A stretch of 64,000 bases of DNA from JANXMY01 sp965246745 (GTDB lineage: Bacteria > Armatimonadota > Armatimonadia > Armatimonadales > Capsulimonadaceae). The notes below the pieces were generated by a model. It did not search any database. It was not told the origin of the DNA and saw only the letters and a list, made by a program, of their open reading frames with translations. Positions 24,291 through 32,758 of the stretch are shown here, piece by piece; positions within the stretch are counted from its first letter, which is position 1, and each line of letters begins with the position of its first letter. The stretch lies in contig OZ251980.1 of assembly GCA_965246745.1 (NCBI GenBank), positions 3,774,157-3,838,156 on the forward strand, written 5' to 3'. The position numbers were made by a program, and so were the translations under genes.

Positions 24291-25594
24291 TCGAAGGCCC
24301 CTTTCCAGCGGTCCCAGAAGTCGGGAAAGGTCTTGGCAACACAGCCGGGGTCGTGGATGGTGACGCCGGGAACGCGCAGAGCAGTGACGGCAAAAGCCAT
24401 TGCCATCCGGTGATCGTCGTAGGTGTCAATCGCGCCGGGCGTGTACGCGCCGCTCTCGGGCGGCGTAATCACCCAAAAGTCCTGGCCTTCGTCCACGCGG
24501 ACGCCGAGCTTCGGCAGCTCTTTGGCGACTGCTTTGACCCGGTCGGTTTCCTTGACCCGCAGGCTGGCGATATTGCTGATCCGCGACGGGCCGTCGGCAA
24601 ACGCCGCGACGACGGCCAGTGTCTGCGCCGTGTCAGGAATGGCTTCCATGTCGGCGTCCACGGCCCGAAGCTGCGCCGGGCCGGTCAGCGTGATTGACTT
24701 GCCGCGCGTGACCGTGCAGCCCATACGCTCCAAAACGTCGGCAAAGCGAATGTCGCCTTGTATGGACTCGGTGCCCAAGTTTTCCAATGTCACCGTGCCG
24801 CCCGTGACCGCCGCCGCCGCCAGAAAGTAGGAGGCATTCGACGCATCGGCTTCCACGACGTACTCACGGCCCGCGTAGCGCTGACCCGCCGGCACCCGTA
24901 ATCGCCGATGATCTTCGTTGACAAGCGAGACACCGAACGATGCCATCACCGATTTGGTAATACCAACATAGGGCTTGGAGATTAAGTCCCCGACAATTTC
25001 AATCTCGACATCGGCGCGGGCATACGGCGCGATTTGGAGCAGCGCGGTCAAAAACTGCGAGCTGACATCCCCGCGCAGGCGGCACGGGCCGCCGGGCAGA
25101 CCCCCGCCGCGCACCCGCACCGGCGGGCAGCCGTGGCCGTTGAGGCACTCGGCATGGACGCCCAGCGTGAGCAGCGCTCCGACCAAATCCCGAATCGGCC
25201 GCTCCCGCATCCGCGCAACGCCGTCGAGCACAACGTCCGCCCCGTCCGGCGCAAAGCACGCCGCCGCTGCGAGAAACCGAACCGTCGTCCCGGAATTGCC
25301 GATCATCAGCGTCTTCGGGGGCGCGTCGAACGTGCCGCCGCGTCCCGTGATCACAAAGTCCCGCTCCGGCGTCTCAGTCATGGGGACACCTAGCTCGCGC
25401 AGGGCCGATGCCATATAAAATGTATCGTCCGAATGCAGCGGCGCAATCAATCGGCTGTCCCCGTCCGCCAGCGCCGCCAGCAGCAGCGCCCGATTGGTGA
25501 TGCTTTTCGAGCCGGGCAGCCGCACCGACGCCTGCACGGGCTTTGGTGCCGGCGCGGGGGTGATTTGCTGTGGATAGGAGTATGCCGCCGTCAT
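24287..25594 (-). CDS. aroA: 3-phosphoshikimate 1-carboxyvinyltransferase (EPSP synthase)
   Basis: 435 residues. Sixth step of the shikimate pathway, joining PEP and shikimate-3-phosphate. Signatures are LPGSKSITNRALLLAALADG (Lys and Ser for substrate), MIGNSGTTVRFLAAA and LRVKETDRVKAVAKEL, with the terminal DDHRMAMAFAV. The region after the first Gly is typical of bacterial enzymes. A TAGAAT box six bases before the ATG suggests a leaderless transcript. Chorismate made here would feed the trp genes at 37-42 kb. Confidence 0.97.
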   Translation of the reverse strand: MTAAYSYPQQITPAPAPKPVQASVRLPGSKSITNRALLLAALADGDSRLIAPLHSDDTFYMASALRELGVPMTETPERDFVITGRGGTFDAPPKTLMIGNSGTTVRFLAAAACFAPDGADVVLDGVARMRERPIRDLVGALLTLGVHAECLNGHGCPPVRVRGGGLPGGPCRLRGDVSSQFLTALLQIAPYARADVEIEIVGDLISKPYVGITKSVMASFGVSLVNEDHRRLRVPAGQRYAGREYVVEADASNASYFLAAAAVTGGTVTLENLGTESIQGDIRFADVLERMGCTVTRGKSITLTGPAQLRAVDADMEAIPDTAQTLAVVAAFADGPSRISNIASLRVKETDRVKAVAKELPKLGVRVDEGQDFWVITPPESGAYTPGAIDTYDDHRMAMAFAVTALRVPGVTIHDPGCVAKTFPDFWDRWKGAFE

Positions 25595-25600
25595 GCCGTC

Positions 25601-25606
25601 ATTCTA
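25601..25606 (-). promoter_or_regulatory. -10 box directly before aroA (leaderless)
   Basis: TAGAAT on the minus strand ends six bases before the ATG at 25594. Confidence 0.5.
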
Positions 25607-25638
25607 GCACAGGGGGCCGGGGTTGTCAATAAAAGCCT

Positions 25639-25791
25639 TAGGAACCCCTCCCGCTCGTTCCTCGCTCCCTCCCCTGTTAGGGGAGGGCCATATGGAGAAA
25701 ACGAGAGACGCGCGGGTAACTGCTCTCTGTAGCTTTCTCTTGCCCTTCCCTAACAGGGGAGGGAGCGAGGAACGAGCGGGAGGGGTTCCTA
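25639..25791. repeat. Long palindromic element, family E copy 1
   Basis: Arms of 49 bp (25639-25687 and 25743-25791) differ at one position. They begin taggaacccctcccgctcgt and contain the hairpin cctcccctgttaggggagg. It fills the gap between aroA and yraN. A degenerate relative is embedded in ftsK (52675-52896). Confidence 0.93.
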
Positions 25792-25810
25792 ACGCGGCAG
25801 GAATTTCGCT

Positions 25811-26203
25811 TTATGCCTCGGCGGGCGGGAACGCATCGCGCCACAGCGTCAGCCGCGCCGGGGCGGGGGGACGGCGCACAACCTCGACCACATCAAACCG
25901 GCAGGAGACATCGTCGAGATTATGCTTCGCCAGATACGCCCACGCCAGGCGCGTGAGCTGCGCCTGCTTGCGAGCGCCGACCGCCTCGGCGGGCGTCCCC
26001 TGTGCGCCCGCCGCTACCCGCCGCGTCTTCACCTCGCAGAACACCAAAAACTCGCCGTCCCAGGCGACCACATCAATCTCGCCCCGCGCCATGCCGCCGA
26101 GGGGGCGCACATTCGTATCCACAATCCGGTAGCCGCGCGTCTCCAAAAACGCCACCGTTTCTTCCTCACCCCGCGACCCGATTGTCTTCCGTGCATCGGT
26201 CAT
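25811..26203 (-). CDS. yraN: YraN family (UPF0102) endonuclease-like protein
   Basis: 130 residues from ATG 26203. The PD-(D/E)XK nuclease-like core shows GSRGEEETVAFLETRGYRIV, GEIDVVAWDGEFLVFCEVKTR (Asp, Glu-x-Lys) and RKQAQLTRLAWAYLAKH. The biochemical role is unsettled; it is often near comM and dprA, as here although separated. The upstream extension to 26338 is repeat-like and was excluded. Confidence 0.92.
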   Translation of the reverse strand: MTDARKTIGSRGEEETVAFLETRGYRIVDTNVRPLGGMARGEIDVVAWDGEFLVFCEVKTRRVAAGAQGTPAEAVGARKQAQLTRLAWAYLAKHNLDDVSCRFDVVEVVRRPPAPARLTLWRDAFPPAEA

Positions 26204-26231
26204 AAGATTAATTTGGGAAGCACCGTACAGA

Positions 26232-26327
26232 GGAACCCGGCGCTGAAGTGCCGGGCTACTGATGACTGAAAGTCGCTCCGCGACTAAATGCCGATAATTG
26301 CAGGCTGTTCTTGCGTCCGCGAAGGCG
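26232..26327. repeat. Cluster of three short hairpins upstream of yraN
   Basis: cccggc/gccggg (26232-26251), agtcgc/gcgact (26270-26284) and gtccgc/gcggac (26312-26327) occur in the 176-bp gap between yraN and the next gene. No gene is seen in the gap. Related to the palindrome families by style only. Confidence 0.55.
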
Positions 26328-26379
26328 GACATTTTCACTTCAAAGGTCTATCCAAGTCAGTGCTGGGTTATGATGTACC

Positions 26380-26916
26380 TCAGTAAACGGTATCTGAGCA
26401 TGCCGCGCGAACGGTAAGACACCAAAGCGAAATCCATAACCCACTTCCGTAAACAGCGACCATCACTACAGAGGATACCGCGAACTTAATCTTTCTGATC
26501 GCCGTCGGATCGTTTTTCATCAGCCGCCACTGCGATCTCAACACGCCGAACCAGTACAAGATCGGCACACTCCACAGCAGAAGGTCAAACAAAGCCCAGA
26601 CGAGATTGCCAAGCAGTGACTCCGAGAAATCTTTGTGTCCAAGCCCAGCTCCCGCGCCGGCACCGAAAGCCCAAAGCGTGAGAAAGACAACCGCCGTCAC
26701 TTCCAAAGCTTGCTTGCTCGCTTTCCGCTCCGGTTTCTCCGCGACAGGCTCCTGTATCCCAGCCGGCGCAGGCGGCCAAACCGTCCGTGCCGTGTCTTCC
26801 CGCCATTTGGAAGTTCTTTCTAACGCGGCTTGCTTTGCGGACGAAATATCGGTGGCCGGCTTTTGCCGTTTCGCAATTGGGGCAGCCGGAGCAGAATTGT
26901 CGCTGTCATTATTCAT
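26380..26916 (-). CDS. Hypothetical membrane protein
   Basis: 178 residues. A polar N-terminus of about 70 residues (Ala/Pro/Lys-rich, KRQKPATDISSAKQAALERT) precedes three hydrophobic segments (about 72-92, 102-123 and 146-170). No family is recognised. It begins 21 bases after the HEAT-like gene and may be the last gene of the mgtE-toxin-immunity transcript. Confidence 0.6.
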   Translation of the reverse strand: MNNDSDNSAPAAPIAKRQKPATDISSAKQAALERTSKWREDTARTVWPPAPAGIQEPVAEKPERKASKQALEVTAVVFLTLWAFGAGAGAGLGHKDFSESLLGNLVWALFDLLLWSVPILYWFGVLRSQWRLMKNDPTAIRKIKFAVSSVVMVAVYGSGLWISLWCLTVRAACSDTVY

Positions 26917-26937
26917 GCTATGCCTTTTTGATTTTCG

Positions 26938-27576
26938 TCAATGCGACCTGAGCAAGCCCTCGGTTTTGCTCATAAGCAGAGCCGCAATTTCAACCGGCAT
27001 GATCTCTGCTGTGAAATATACCTGCAAGTCCGGCGGCAAGGCAATATCCAATCCGGGCAAAGCATGGAGCGAGGTGACGACGAAATCTTTGCTGGCGTTG
27101 CTCTCGAACGGTTTTCCGTAATCCACGGCGTCCCGGCGGAACTGGCGGAGGCGGGCAAGGATTGCGTCGCCTGCTTCCTGAATACCGTTTGCCGCGAGGC
27201 GCTCCACAATCAGCGCGGCGTAGCGGTCTATCGGCTCGGTCAAAACGGCATGAAGCAGTACAGTGACACCGGCCTTTGAGCCGAGGCGCAGCAGCACCAA
27301 TGCCGCAAGGATTTGGACTTCGTCGTCGGTAGACTCGGTCAGCAGCGCTTGAAGCGGCGCAATGACGACCGACCCAAACTGAGGCAGGCGCTCCGCGACA
27401 AAATAGCGGTCCTGCCCGGATTGCAGCGCGGACACCGCCGCATCCGCCAGCAGAAGATTGACTTGAACAGCTTCTTCAATCGCCTGGGTCTGCGTTTGAG
27501 CGTCTGAAGCATTCAGAAAAACGGCAAGCCGGGACAGGTCATACTTTGCGAATTCTGCAAGCTGGGATTTAATCAT
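26938..27576 (-). CDS. HEAT-like helical-repeat protein, presumed immunity protein
   Basis: 212 residues, almost entirely helical. The repeats are HEAT-like: ALLTESTDDEVQILAALVLLRLG, then HAVLTEPIDRYAALIVERLAANG. Its ATG overlaps the stop of the putative toxin gene (ATGA). Small HEAT/Arm-like proteins directly after polymorphic toxin domains usually act as immunity proteins; that role is inferred from position and fold only. Confidence 0.6.
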   Translation of the reverse strand: MIKSQLAEFAKYDLSRLAVFLNASDAQTQTQAIEEAVQVNLLLADAAVSALQSGQDRYFVAERLPQFGSVVIAPLQALLTESTDDEVQILAALVLLRLGSKAGVTVLLHAVLTEPIDRYAALIVERLAANGIQEAGDAILARLRQFRRDAVDYGKPFESNASKDFVVTSLHALPGLDIALPPDLQVYFTAEIMPVEIAALLMSKTEGLLRSH

Positions 27577-27965
27577 TGTAACCTCGTGACTGTGTATAAA
27601 TAATCCGTGTGTTCCAAGATCGTACCTGCCGGGACGCCGTAGATGCTCCGGGCAGGAAACAGCGGAGTGATCCTGACAGAGTTCGCGAATGCGCTTTCGC
27701 GAGAAAATTGAATCACAAAATTTTGCTTGTCGCCAAATACGCCGATTTGCTGGAGTTGTCCGGCTGTGGCGTCAGGCTTAAGCTCGGTGACGAAAATGTC
27801 GCCTGCGCTTCCGGCAAGAAAAGTATTGGCCCCCTGCCCGAACTCAAGGCTTGTAACAGCGACAGTTTGTCCGGTTTCAAGACCAGCTGGGTCAAAGCCG
27901 GTGATGCCCTGAACACCGGCGGCGTCCGTGAAGTGCTGGATTGGCCCTTCGCCGAGAGCGCTCAT
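27573..27965 (-). CDS. Orphan ART-HYD1-like toxin domain (putative ADP-ribosyltransferase)
   Basis: 130 residues from ATG 27965, which overlaps the mgtE-like stop; a longer frame to 28001 is possible. The order of motifs, IQHFTDAAGVQGITG, then SLEFGQGANTFLAG, GDIFVTELKPDATAGQL and IYGVPAGT, resembles the ART-HYD1 domain found at C-termini of RHS and other polymorphic toxins (H-[YF]-T near the start is the presumed NAD-site motif). No RHS core, secretion domain or signal peptide is attached. Followed by an overlapping HEAT-like gene. Confidence 0.6.
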   Translation of the reverse strand: MSALGEGPIQHFTDAAGVQGITGFDPAGLETGQTVAVTSLEFGQGANTFLAGSAGDIFVTELKPDATAGQLQQIGVFGDKQNFVIQFSRESAFANSVRITPLFPARSIYGVPAGTILEHTDYLYTVTRLQ

Positions 27966-29236
27966 TCTTTCGCCCGCTTCTCCGACGGACGCCGCCGCCA
28001 ATCGGGGGGAAGAAGCTGCTCCAAAGTATCGTCTACTGTGATGATGCCTTGCAGGCAGCCGTCGGAGTTGACGACGGGGAGGGCGAGGAGCTTGTAGCGC
28101 TCGAACTTGCGGGCGACTTCTTCGACGGTGGCGTCGAGGGGGACCGAGCGGACTTTGGCACGCATGAACTCGGAGACGCGGGTTTCGGGCTGGGCGACGA
28201 TGAGGTCGCGCAAAGTAATCACGCCGACGAGCTTTTCTTCGGGGTCTACGACGTAGACATAGTAGGTGATTTCGGATTCAGGCTCGAGGGCGCGAAGCTG
28301 CTCAATGGTCTGCTGGGCGGTCATTTCCGACGCGATAGCGAGGTAGTCATTGGTCATCAGGCCGCCGGCGGTCTCGTCGTGGTATTCCAGCAGTTCTTGA
28401 ACGTCTTCGCGCTCCTCGATGTCCATGCGGCCGAGAAGCTGGTCGCGGTGCGCTTTGTCCATGTCCCCGAGCACGTCGGCGGCTTCGTCGGCGGGCATTT
28501 CTTCGAGAATATCGGCGGCCAGCTCGGCGTCAAGCTGCTGAAGCGCCGAGACCTGCACGTCTTCGTCGGCTTCGGCCAGGGCGTCGGCGGCGGTTTCTAG
28601 GTCCAGCCCTTCCAGGATGTCCCGGCGGTGGGCGGGGTCCATTTGGTTGAGAATATCGCCGATGTCGGCGGGGTGCAGCTTGGCGATCTTTTCGTGGGAG
28701 ACTTTGAGCTTCAGCGGCTCGCCGGCGTTGTGGGTCGGCAGCGACTCGACATCGTTCCAGCCGATCAAAGAATCGTCGGCGGTTTTAAGCCGCAGGGCGC
28801 GGCTGACCGACAGCAGCAGCTTGTCGAGGCCCATGCGGCGCAGCAGGCCCCGGACGCCGGGGTCTACGCCGACCAGCGCCAGGCGGCCATTTGGGAGCTT
28901 TTCGAGCCGAATGTCATTGACCCGGACAACGCGGTAGTCGTGGACATCCACAATCTGCTTGTCCAGCACGTCGCGCACCAGCGAAAAGTCCTGCGCGTGG
29001 ATTTGATACGGCTGAATGTCGGTGACGGGGCGGCTTAATCTCAGCTCGCGGCCGTCGGCGGAGGCCGCCAGGCCGTCCCAGGGGACAAACAGCGCCCCGT
29101 CTTCGGTTTTGACCTGGTAGGCGGCGACCAGCGGCAGGGGATCGCCGGGGGAAACGACCACTTCGGAGAGCCGCCCGAAGCGTTCGCCGTCGGCATCGTC
29201 TACAGTTTTTCCAACAAGCTGTGTAAGGTATTCCAT
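27962..29236 (-). CDS. PRC-barrel plus MgtE-N plus CBS-pair protein (no transporter domain)
   Basis: 424 residues. Two PRC-barrel-like beta segments (about 1-70 and 80-130) are followed by the MgtE N-terminal helical domain (ILNQMDPAHRRDILEGLD, ADILEEMPADEAADVLGDM) and a CBS pair (about 300-410; MTNDYLAIASEMTAQQTIEQL, then VPLDATVEEVARKFERYKLLALPV). There are no membrane helices, so it is not the Mg2+ channel itself but probably a Mg2+/nucleotide sensor. TATAAT lies seven bases before the ATG. Confidence 0.82.
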   Translation of the reverse strand: MEYLTQLVGKTVDDADGERFGRLSEVVVSPGDPLPLVAAYQVKTEDGALFVPWDGLAASADGRELRLSRPVTDIQPYQIHAQDFSLVRDVLDKQIVDVHDYRVVRVNDIRLEKLPNGRLALVGVDPGVRGLLRRMGLDKLLLSVSRALRLKTADDSLIGWNDVESLPTHNAGEPLKLKVSHEKIAKLHPADIGDILNQMDPAHRRDILEGLDLETAADALAEADEDVQVSALQQLDAELAADILEEMPADEAADVLGDMDKAHRDQLLGRMDIEEREDVQELLEYHDETAGGLMTNDYLAIASEMTAQQTIEQLRALEPESEITYYVYVVDPEEKLVGVITLRDLIVAQPETRVSEFMRAKVRSVPLDATVEEVARKFERYKLLALPVVNSDGCLQGIITVDDTLEQLLPPDWRRRPSEKRAKE

Positions 29237-29243
29237 CAGGCCG

Positions 29244-29249
29244 ATTATA
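29244..29249 (-). promoter_or_regulatory. -10 box directly before the mgtE-like gene (leaderless)
   Basis: A perfect TATAAT on the minus strand ends exactly seven bases before the ATG at 29236, so the transcript should begin at the start codon. Confidence 0.6.
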
Positions 29250-29296
29250 CCTGAAACCGGCAGGCGCGGGGAACCGGCACCGAAACCGCCGGCCGC

Positions 29297-29779
29297 TTAC
29301 TTCACCGTCAGGGTCGCCTTGACCGGGGCCGAAGCGGGCGGAAAGCAGGACTTGGCATCGCAGCCCTGATAATTGACCGTGCCGGACAGCGGCAGGGGGC
29401 CGGGCTTGGCGGCGCGGCTGACCGTAAACGGAACCGTGACGACAACCGCGCCGGTATACACCAAAAGCGGCTTCGGCGAGTACGACAGCGCCATCGGCTT
29501 CGGCGCGGGGTAGCGGACGGGGCCGAACGTGACGCCCGGCGCGGGCTGCGGCGTGAACGACGTGGCGATGTAATTAGGATCGTTCGGCTTGGCGGCGTTG
29601 ACATGGTACTTGGGGCTGACGGTAAGCGTCACGGTCAGCGTCCCTTTGCCGCCGCGCGGGACCGATCCGGGCCGGACGGCGGCATGGGCCGAGGCGACTT
29701 GGGCCGCGCCAAGCTGGGCATAGGCGGCCGGCGAAAGCGCAAGCGTAACGGCGGCGGCAGTGAAGGGCAGTTTGTTCAT
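29297..29779 (-). CDS. DsbD N-terminal-domain (DsbD-alpha-like) secreted protein
   Basis: 160 residues. A signal peptide (FTAAAVTLALSPAAYA) is followed by an Ig-like beta-sandwich with VSPKYHVNAAKPNDPNYIATS and the C-terminal redox motif GTVNYQGCDAKSCFPP, whose two cysteines correspond to the DsbD-alpha pair. The membrane and thioredoxin domains of DsbD are absent, so it must act with a separate CcdA/DsbD partner not in this window. Confidence 0.85.
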   Translation of the reverse strand: MNKLPFTAAAVTLALSPAAYAQLGAAQVASAHAAVRPGSVPRGGKGTLTVTLTVSPKYHVNAAKPNDPNYIATSFTPQPAPGVTFGPVRYPAPKPMALSYSPKPLLVYTGAVVVTVPFTVSRAAKPGPLPLSGTVNYQGCDAKSCFPPASAPVKATLTVK

Positions 29780-29832
29780 GCCCTACTTAACCGTTAAGCG
29801 TGCCGGGAAAGTTCCGGTTTCCGCGTAGTTTC

Positions 29833-30624
29833 TCACCCCATGCCGAACAGCGTCCGCGCCGTCGCGGTGGTCGCGCGGGCGACTTCCGCCACCGTCAGCG
29901 CTTTGGCCGCCGCGACTGTTTCGCAGATCGCCGGCAGAAACGACGGCTCGTTGCGCCGCCCCCGCTGAAGCTGCGGGGCGAGGTACGGGCAGTCGGTTTC
30001 CAGCAGCAGCCGCGCCAGCGGCGCATACGCGATGGCGTCCCGGACCGCGCCCGAGTTCTTAAACGTCGCGACCCCGCCGACGCCGAGAAAGCAGCCGGCA
30101 TCCAGGCAGAGCCGGGCGGCGTCGGTGTCTCCGGTGAAGCAGTGCATGACGACCGGGGCCGCTGTCCCGGAAGCCCTCAGCACGGCCAGCACATCGTCGA
30201 GCGCATCCCGGTTATGAATAATCAACGGCAGGGGGGCGTCGGGGCGCAGTGCCGACGCGAACGCAATTTGCGCGGCAAAGACTTCCTGCTGCCGCGCTCG
30301 GGCAACGCCTTCCCAGTGGTAATCCAGGCCGATCTCGCCGTAGGCCGTGAGCTTGTCGGGGCAAGCGGCAAACAGCGCCGCGAGTTCGACTGCTTTGTCT
30401 GCGCCCCATTCTGCCACCGACTCCGGATGAATGCCGGCGGCGGCATAAATCGCCGGGTGCGCGGCGGCCAGCGCGGCGGCCTGACGGGAGCTGGCGAAAT
30501 CAAAGCCGATGCACAAAAAGCGCGACACCCCGGCGGCTTCCGCCCTTTGGTAGACTTCGGCCCAGTCGCCGGCAAACTGTTCGTGGTTCAAATGGCAGTG
30601 CGTGTCAATCATCTCAAATGTCAT
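29833..30624 (-). CDS. tatD: TatD-family metal-dependent DNase
   Basis: 263 residues (start 30624; 30612 also possible). TIM-barrel amidohydrolase fold. Metal ligands lie in MIDTHCHLNHEQF (His-x-His), GEIGLDYHW, LIIHNRDALDDVL, VMHCFTGD and LLLETDCPYLAP. The family acts as 3'-5' exonuclease and quality-control deoxyribonuclease. CATACT ends six bases before the ATG. It is divergent from steA with about 100 bp between them. Confidence 0.93.
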   Translation of the reverse strand: MTFEMIDTHCHLNHEQFAGDWAEVYQRAEAAGVSRFLCIGFDFASSRQAAALAAAHPAIYAAAGIHPESVAEWGADKAVELAALFAACPDKLTAYGEIGLDYHWEGVARARQQEVFAAQIAFASALRPDAPLPLIIHNRDALDDVLAVLRASGTAAPVVMHCFTGDTDAARLCLDAGCFLGVGGVATFKNSGAVRDAIAYAPLARLLLETDCPYLAPQLQRGRRNEPSFLPAICETVAAAKALTVAEVARATTATARTLFGMG

Positions 30625-30630
30625 AACAGC

Positions 30631-30636
30631 AGTATG
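30631..30636 (-). promoter_or_regulatory. -10-like box before tatD
   Basis: CATACT on the minus strand lies six bases before the ATG at 30624. Confidence 0.35.
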
Positions 30637-30662
30637 GCACACGAACCGCGTCTGCTTTGTGC

Positions 30663-30668
30663 TATACT
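30663..30668 (+). promoter_or_regulatory. -10 element for the steA operon
   Basis: TGC-TATACT gives an extended -10 box about 55 bp before the proposed TTG start of steA. Confidence 0.5.
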
Positions 30669-30723
30669 GACAAGAATCTGCTCAGATTTTGCCGGGATTT
30701 CGGTCAAGGAGACAAAAACGCAC

Positions 30724-31893
30724 TTGGCGCTTGTACGTCCTGCTTCGGTTCCCCCTGCCTCGGCAGCGGCCCCTTTTCTGCGCGGCCCGGCCCGCTGCGA
30801 CCGCCGCACCAAAGCGCTGGTCAAGCGTCTGCGGCCCGGCGACATTGCGGTGATTGACCATGCGGACCTTGACGGCCTCGCGGCCCGCGCCCTCGCCGAC
30901 GCCCGCGTCGCCGCCGTGGTCAACGCCCAGCCGTTTATTTCCGGCAAGTACCCCAATCGCGGCCCGTCGGTGCTGGCATCGGCGCGTATTCCCTTGTTTC
31001 AGCTTTCCGAGCCGGCGCAGTTCGGACGGCTGCGCGACGGCACGCCGCTTGCGATTGACGGCGGGGCGGCGCTGTACGGGGGCAATTCGTTTTTGGATGC
31101 GCTGACCCCGTGGAGCGACGCCAAAATCGCCGAAGCGACGGCGGCGGCGCGGGCGAACCTCGGGGCGGAGCTGGAAAAGTTTGCCCGCAACACCCTGCAA
31201 TACCTTGATGCCGACAAAGACCTGCTGCTGGACCCGACCCATGTGCCTGCGCTGCGCCGGGTCAAGCTGGCCGGCCGCCATGCGCTGGTGGTGGTCCGGG
31301 GCGAAGGCTACAAGGAAGATTTGGCGCTGATGCGCGGCTACCTCTCCGACTACAAGCCGGTCTTGATCGCCGTGGACGGCGCGGCGGACGCGCTGCTTGC
31401 TCTCGGGCACCGGCCGGATGTGATTTTAGGCGACATGGACTCGATTTCCGACGATGCCCTGCGGTCGGGAGCGCAGATTATCGTGCATGCGTACAAAAAC
31501 GGCGACGCGCCCGGCATGGCGCGGGTGGACGCCCTGGGCCTTGCGGCCGATCTGTTCGCCGTGCCCGGCACCAGCGAGGATGCCGCCCTGCTGCTGGCGT
31601 ATGAGCACGGCGCGGACTTGATTGTCGCGCTCGGCACGCATTCCAATTTGGAAGACTTTCTCGACAAAGGCCGGGCGGGCATGGCGAGCACTTATCTGGT
31701 GCGCTTGAAAGTCGGCCCGCGCCTGGTGGACGCGCGGGGCGTCTTCAAGCTGTACCAGCCGCGCCCGCCGTTTCTCGCGCATGTGGCCCTGCTGCTGTCG
31801 TTTTTGTTTGCGGTTGTGGTGCTGCTGCGCTTTTCGCCGATGTGGGAGAACATGGCCGCGCTGCTTCGAATCTGGTGGCGGCTCCATGCTTGA
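30724..31893 (+). CDS. steA: SteA-like protein (thiamin-pyrophosphokinase-fold, cytokinetic ring/envelope)
   Basis: About 389 residues. The start is uncertain: TTG 30724 follows AAGGAG by 12 bases, and no in-frame ATG fits. The thiamin pyrophosphokinase-like fold shows RPGDIAVIDHADLDGLAARAL, then LIAVDGAADALLALGHRPDVILGDMDSISDDAL. A C-terminal hydrophobic helix (AHVALLLSFLFAVVVLL) anchors it. SteA and SteB form a membrane complex studied in corynebacteria for cell separation; the same pair with a glycosyltransferase occurs here. The long open frame upstream (from 29800) is only antisense to tatD. Confidence 0.82.
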   Translation: MALVRPASVPPASAAAPFLRGPARCDRRTKALVKRLRPGDIAVIDHADLDGLAARALADARVAAVVNAQPFISGKYPNRGPSVLASARIPLFQLSEPAQFGRLRDGTPLAIDGGAALYGGNSFLDALTPWSDAKIAEATAAARANLGAELEKFARNTLQYLDADKDLLLDPTHVPALRRVKLAGRHALVVVRGEGYKEDLALMRGYLSDYKPVLIAVDGAADALLALGHRPDVILGDMDSISDDALRSGAQIIVHAYKNGDAPGMARVDALGLAADLFAVPGTSEDAALLLAYEHGADLIVALGTHSNLEDFLDKGRAGMASTYLVRLKVGPRLVDARGVFKLYQPRPPFLAHVALLLSFLFAVVVLLRFSPMWENMAALLRIWWRLHA

Positions 31894-32758
31894 CGCCCGC
31901 TATCATTTATTCTACTCCATTGCCATCTTTCTGATGCTCGGCTTCGGGATACTCATCGGGGCGTCGTACTACGGCCCTGTCGAGATGAGCCGGCAGCGCG
32001 AAGCGGTCAAAAGGCTGGCGGAGCAGACCAACGCCGTCGTGCAGCAGCGCAGCGTGCTTCAAGGCCGACTGGCCCAAGACGAGTCGGCGCTCGGGGCGCT
32101 GCGCCCGGCGCTGGTGCGCGGCAAGCTGGCCGGCAGGCGTGTGGCGCTGATCCAAACCGGCGATTATGCCGACGCCACTCAGGCGGCGAACGGGGCGCTG
32201 GAAGATGCCGGGGCGACGGTGACGGCGACGCTGGCGCTGTCCGGGCGCTGGGGCGGCCTGACGGCACGGCAGCGGGGCGCTTTGCCGGGGGCGGGGACGG
32301 ACCCGGCGGCGCAGGATAAAATGCTGCTGGCGGCGCTGGCGGCGGCGCTGGCGCAGGGCACGGGAACGGTGCCGGCGAACGCCGAAACCATTGCGTCGCT
32401 TCAGCAGGCGGGCCTGCTGACCGTCTCCGGGGACCTATCTCAGCCCTGCACGCTGTTTGTGCTGGTGGGCGGCGGCACTGCCGACGCGGCGGACACGGCG
32501 GCCGACGCGGGGCTGATTGCCGGGTTTCAGTCGCTTGCGGCTCCGGTGACGGTGGTGGGCTGCGAGCCGTCGGGCGCGGCGGCGTCGTTTATGCCGGCGT
32601 ATCAGTCGGCGGGGATTGCGACAGTGGACTGTATTGATTTGCCGCTCGGGCAGATCGGCCTGCCGCTTGCCCTGGGCGGCGAGGCGGGCGACTACGGCAT
32701 CAAGCCGACCGCCAAGCGGCGCATTCCGGAGTCGCTGGAAAGCGGGACGGCTCCATGA
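31886..32758 (+). CDS. steB: SteB/MctB-like (copper-transporter family) membrane protein
   Basis: 290 residues. ATG 31886 overlaps the end of steA by eight bases. The N-terminal hallmark MLDARYHLFYSIAIFLMLGFGILIG provides one membrane anchor. A coiled-coil stretch (REAVKRLAEQTNAVVQQRSVLQGRL) follows and then an extracytoplasmic alpha/beta domain. This is the usual partner of SteA. It overlaps the following glycosyltransferase gene by ATGA. Confidence 0.8.
   Translation: MLDARYHLFYSIAIFLMLGFGILIGASYYGPVEMSRQREAVKRLAEQTNAVVQQRSVLQGRLAQDESALGALRPALVRGKLAGRRVALIQTGDYADATQAANGALEDAGATVTATLALSGRWGGLTARQRGALPGAGTDPAAQDKMLLAALAAALAQGTGTVPANAETIASLQQAGLLTVSGDLSQPCTLFVLVGGGTADAADTAADAGLIAGFQSLAAPVTVVGCEPSGAAASFMPAYQSAGIATVDCIDLPLGQIGLPLALGGEAGDYGIKPTAKRRIPESLESGTAP

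Noticed and set aside
29800..30700. Long plus-strand open frame joined to the front of steA (from 29800)
   Set aside because: It is antisense to tatD, which has all family motifs; only the part after about 30724 has SteA sequence.
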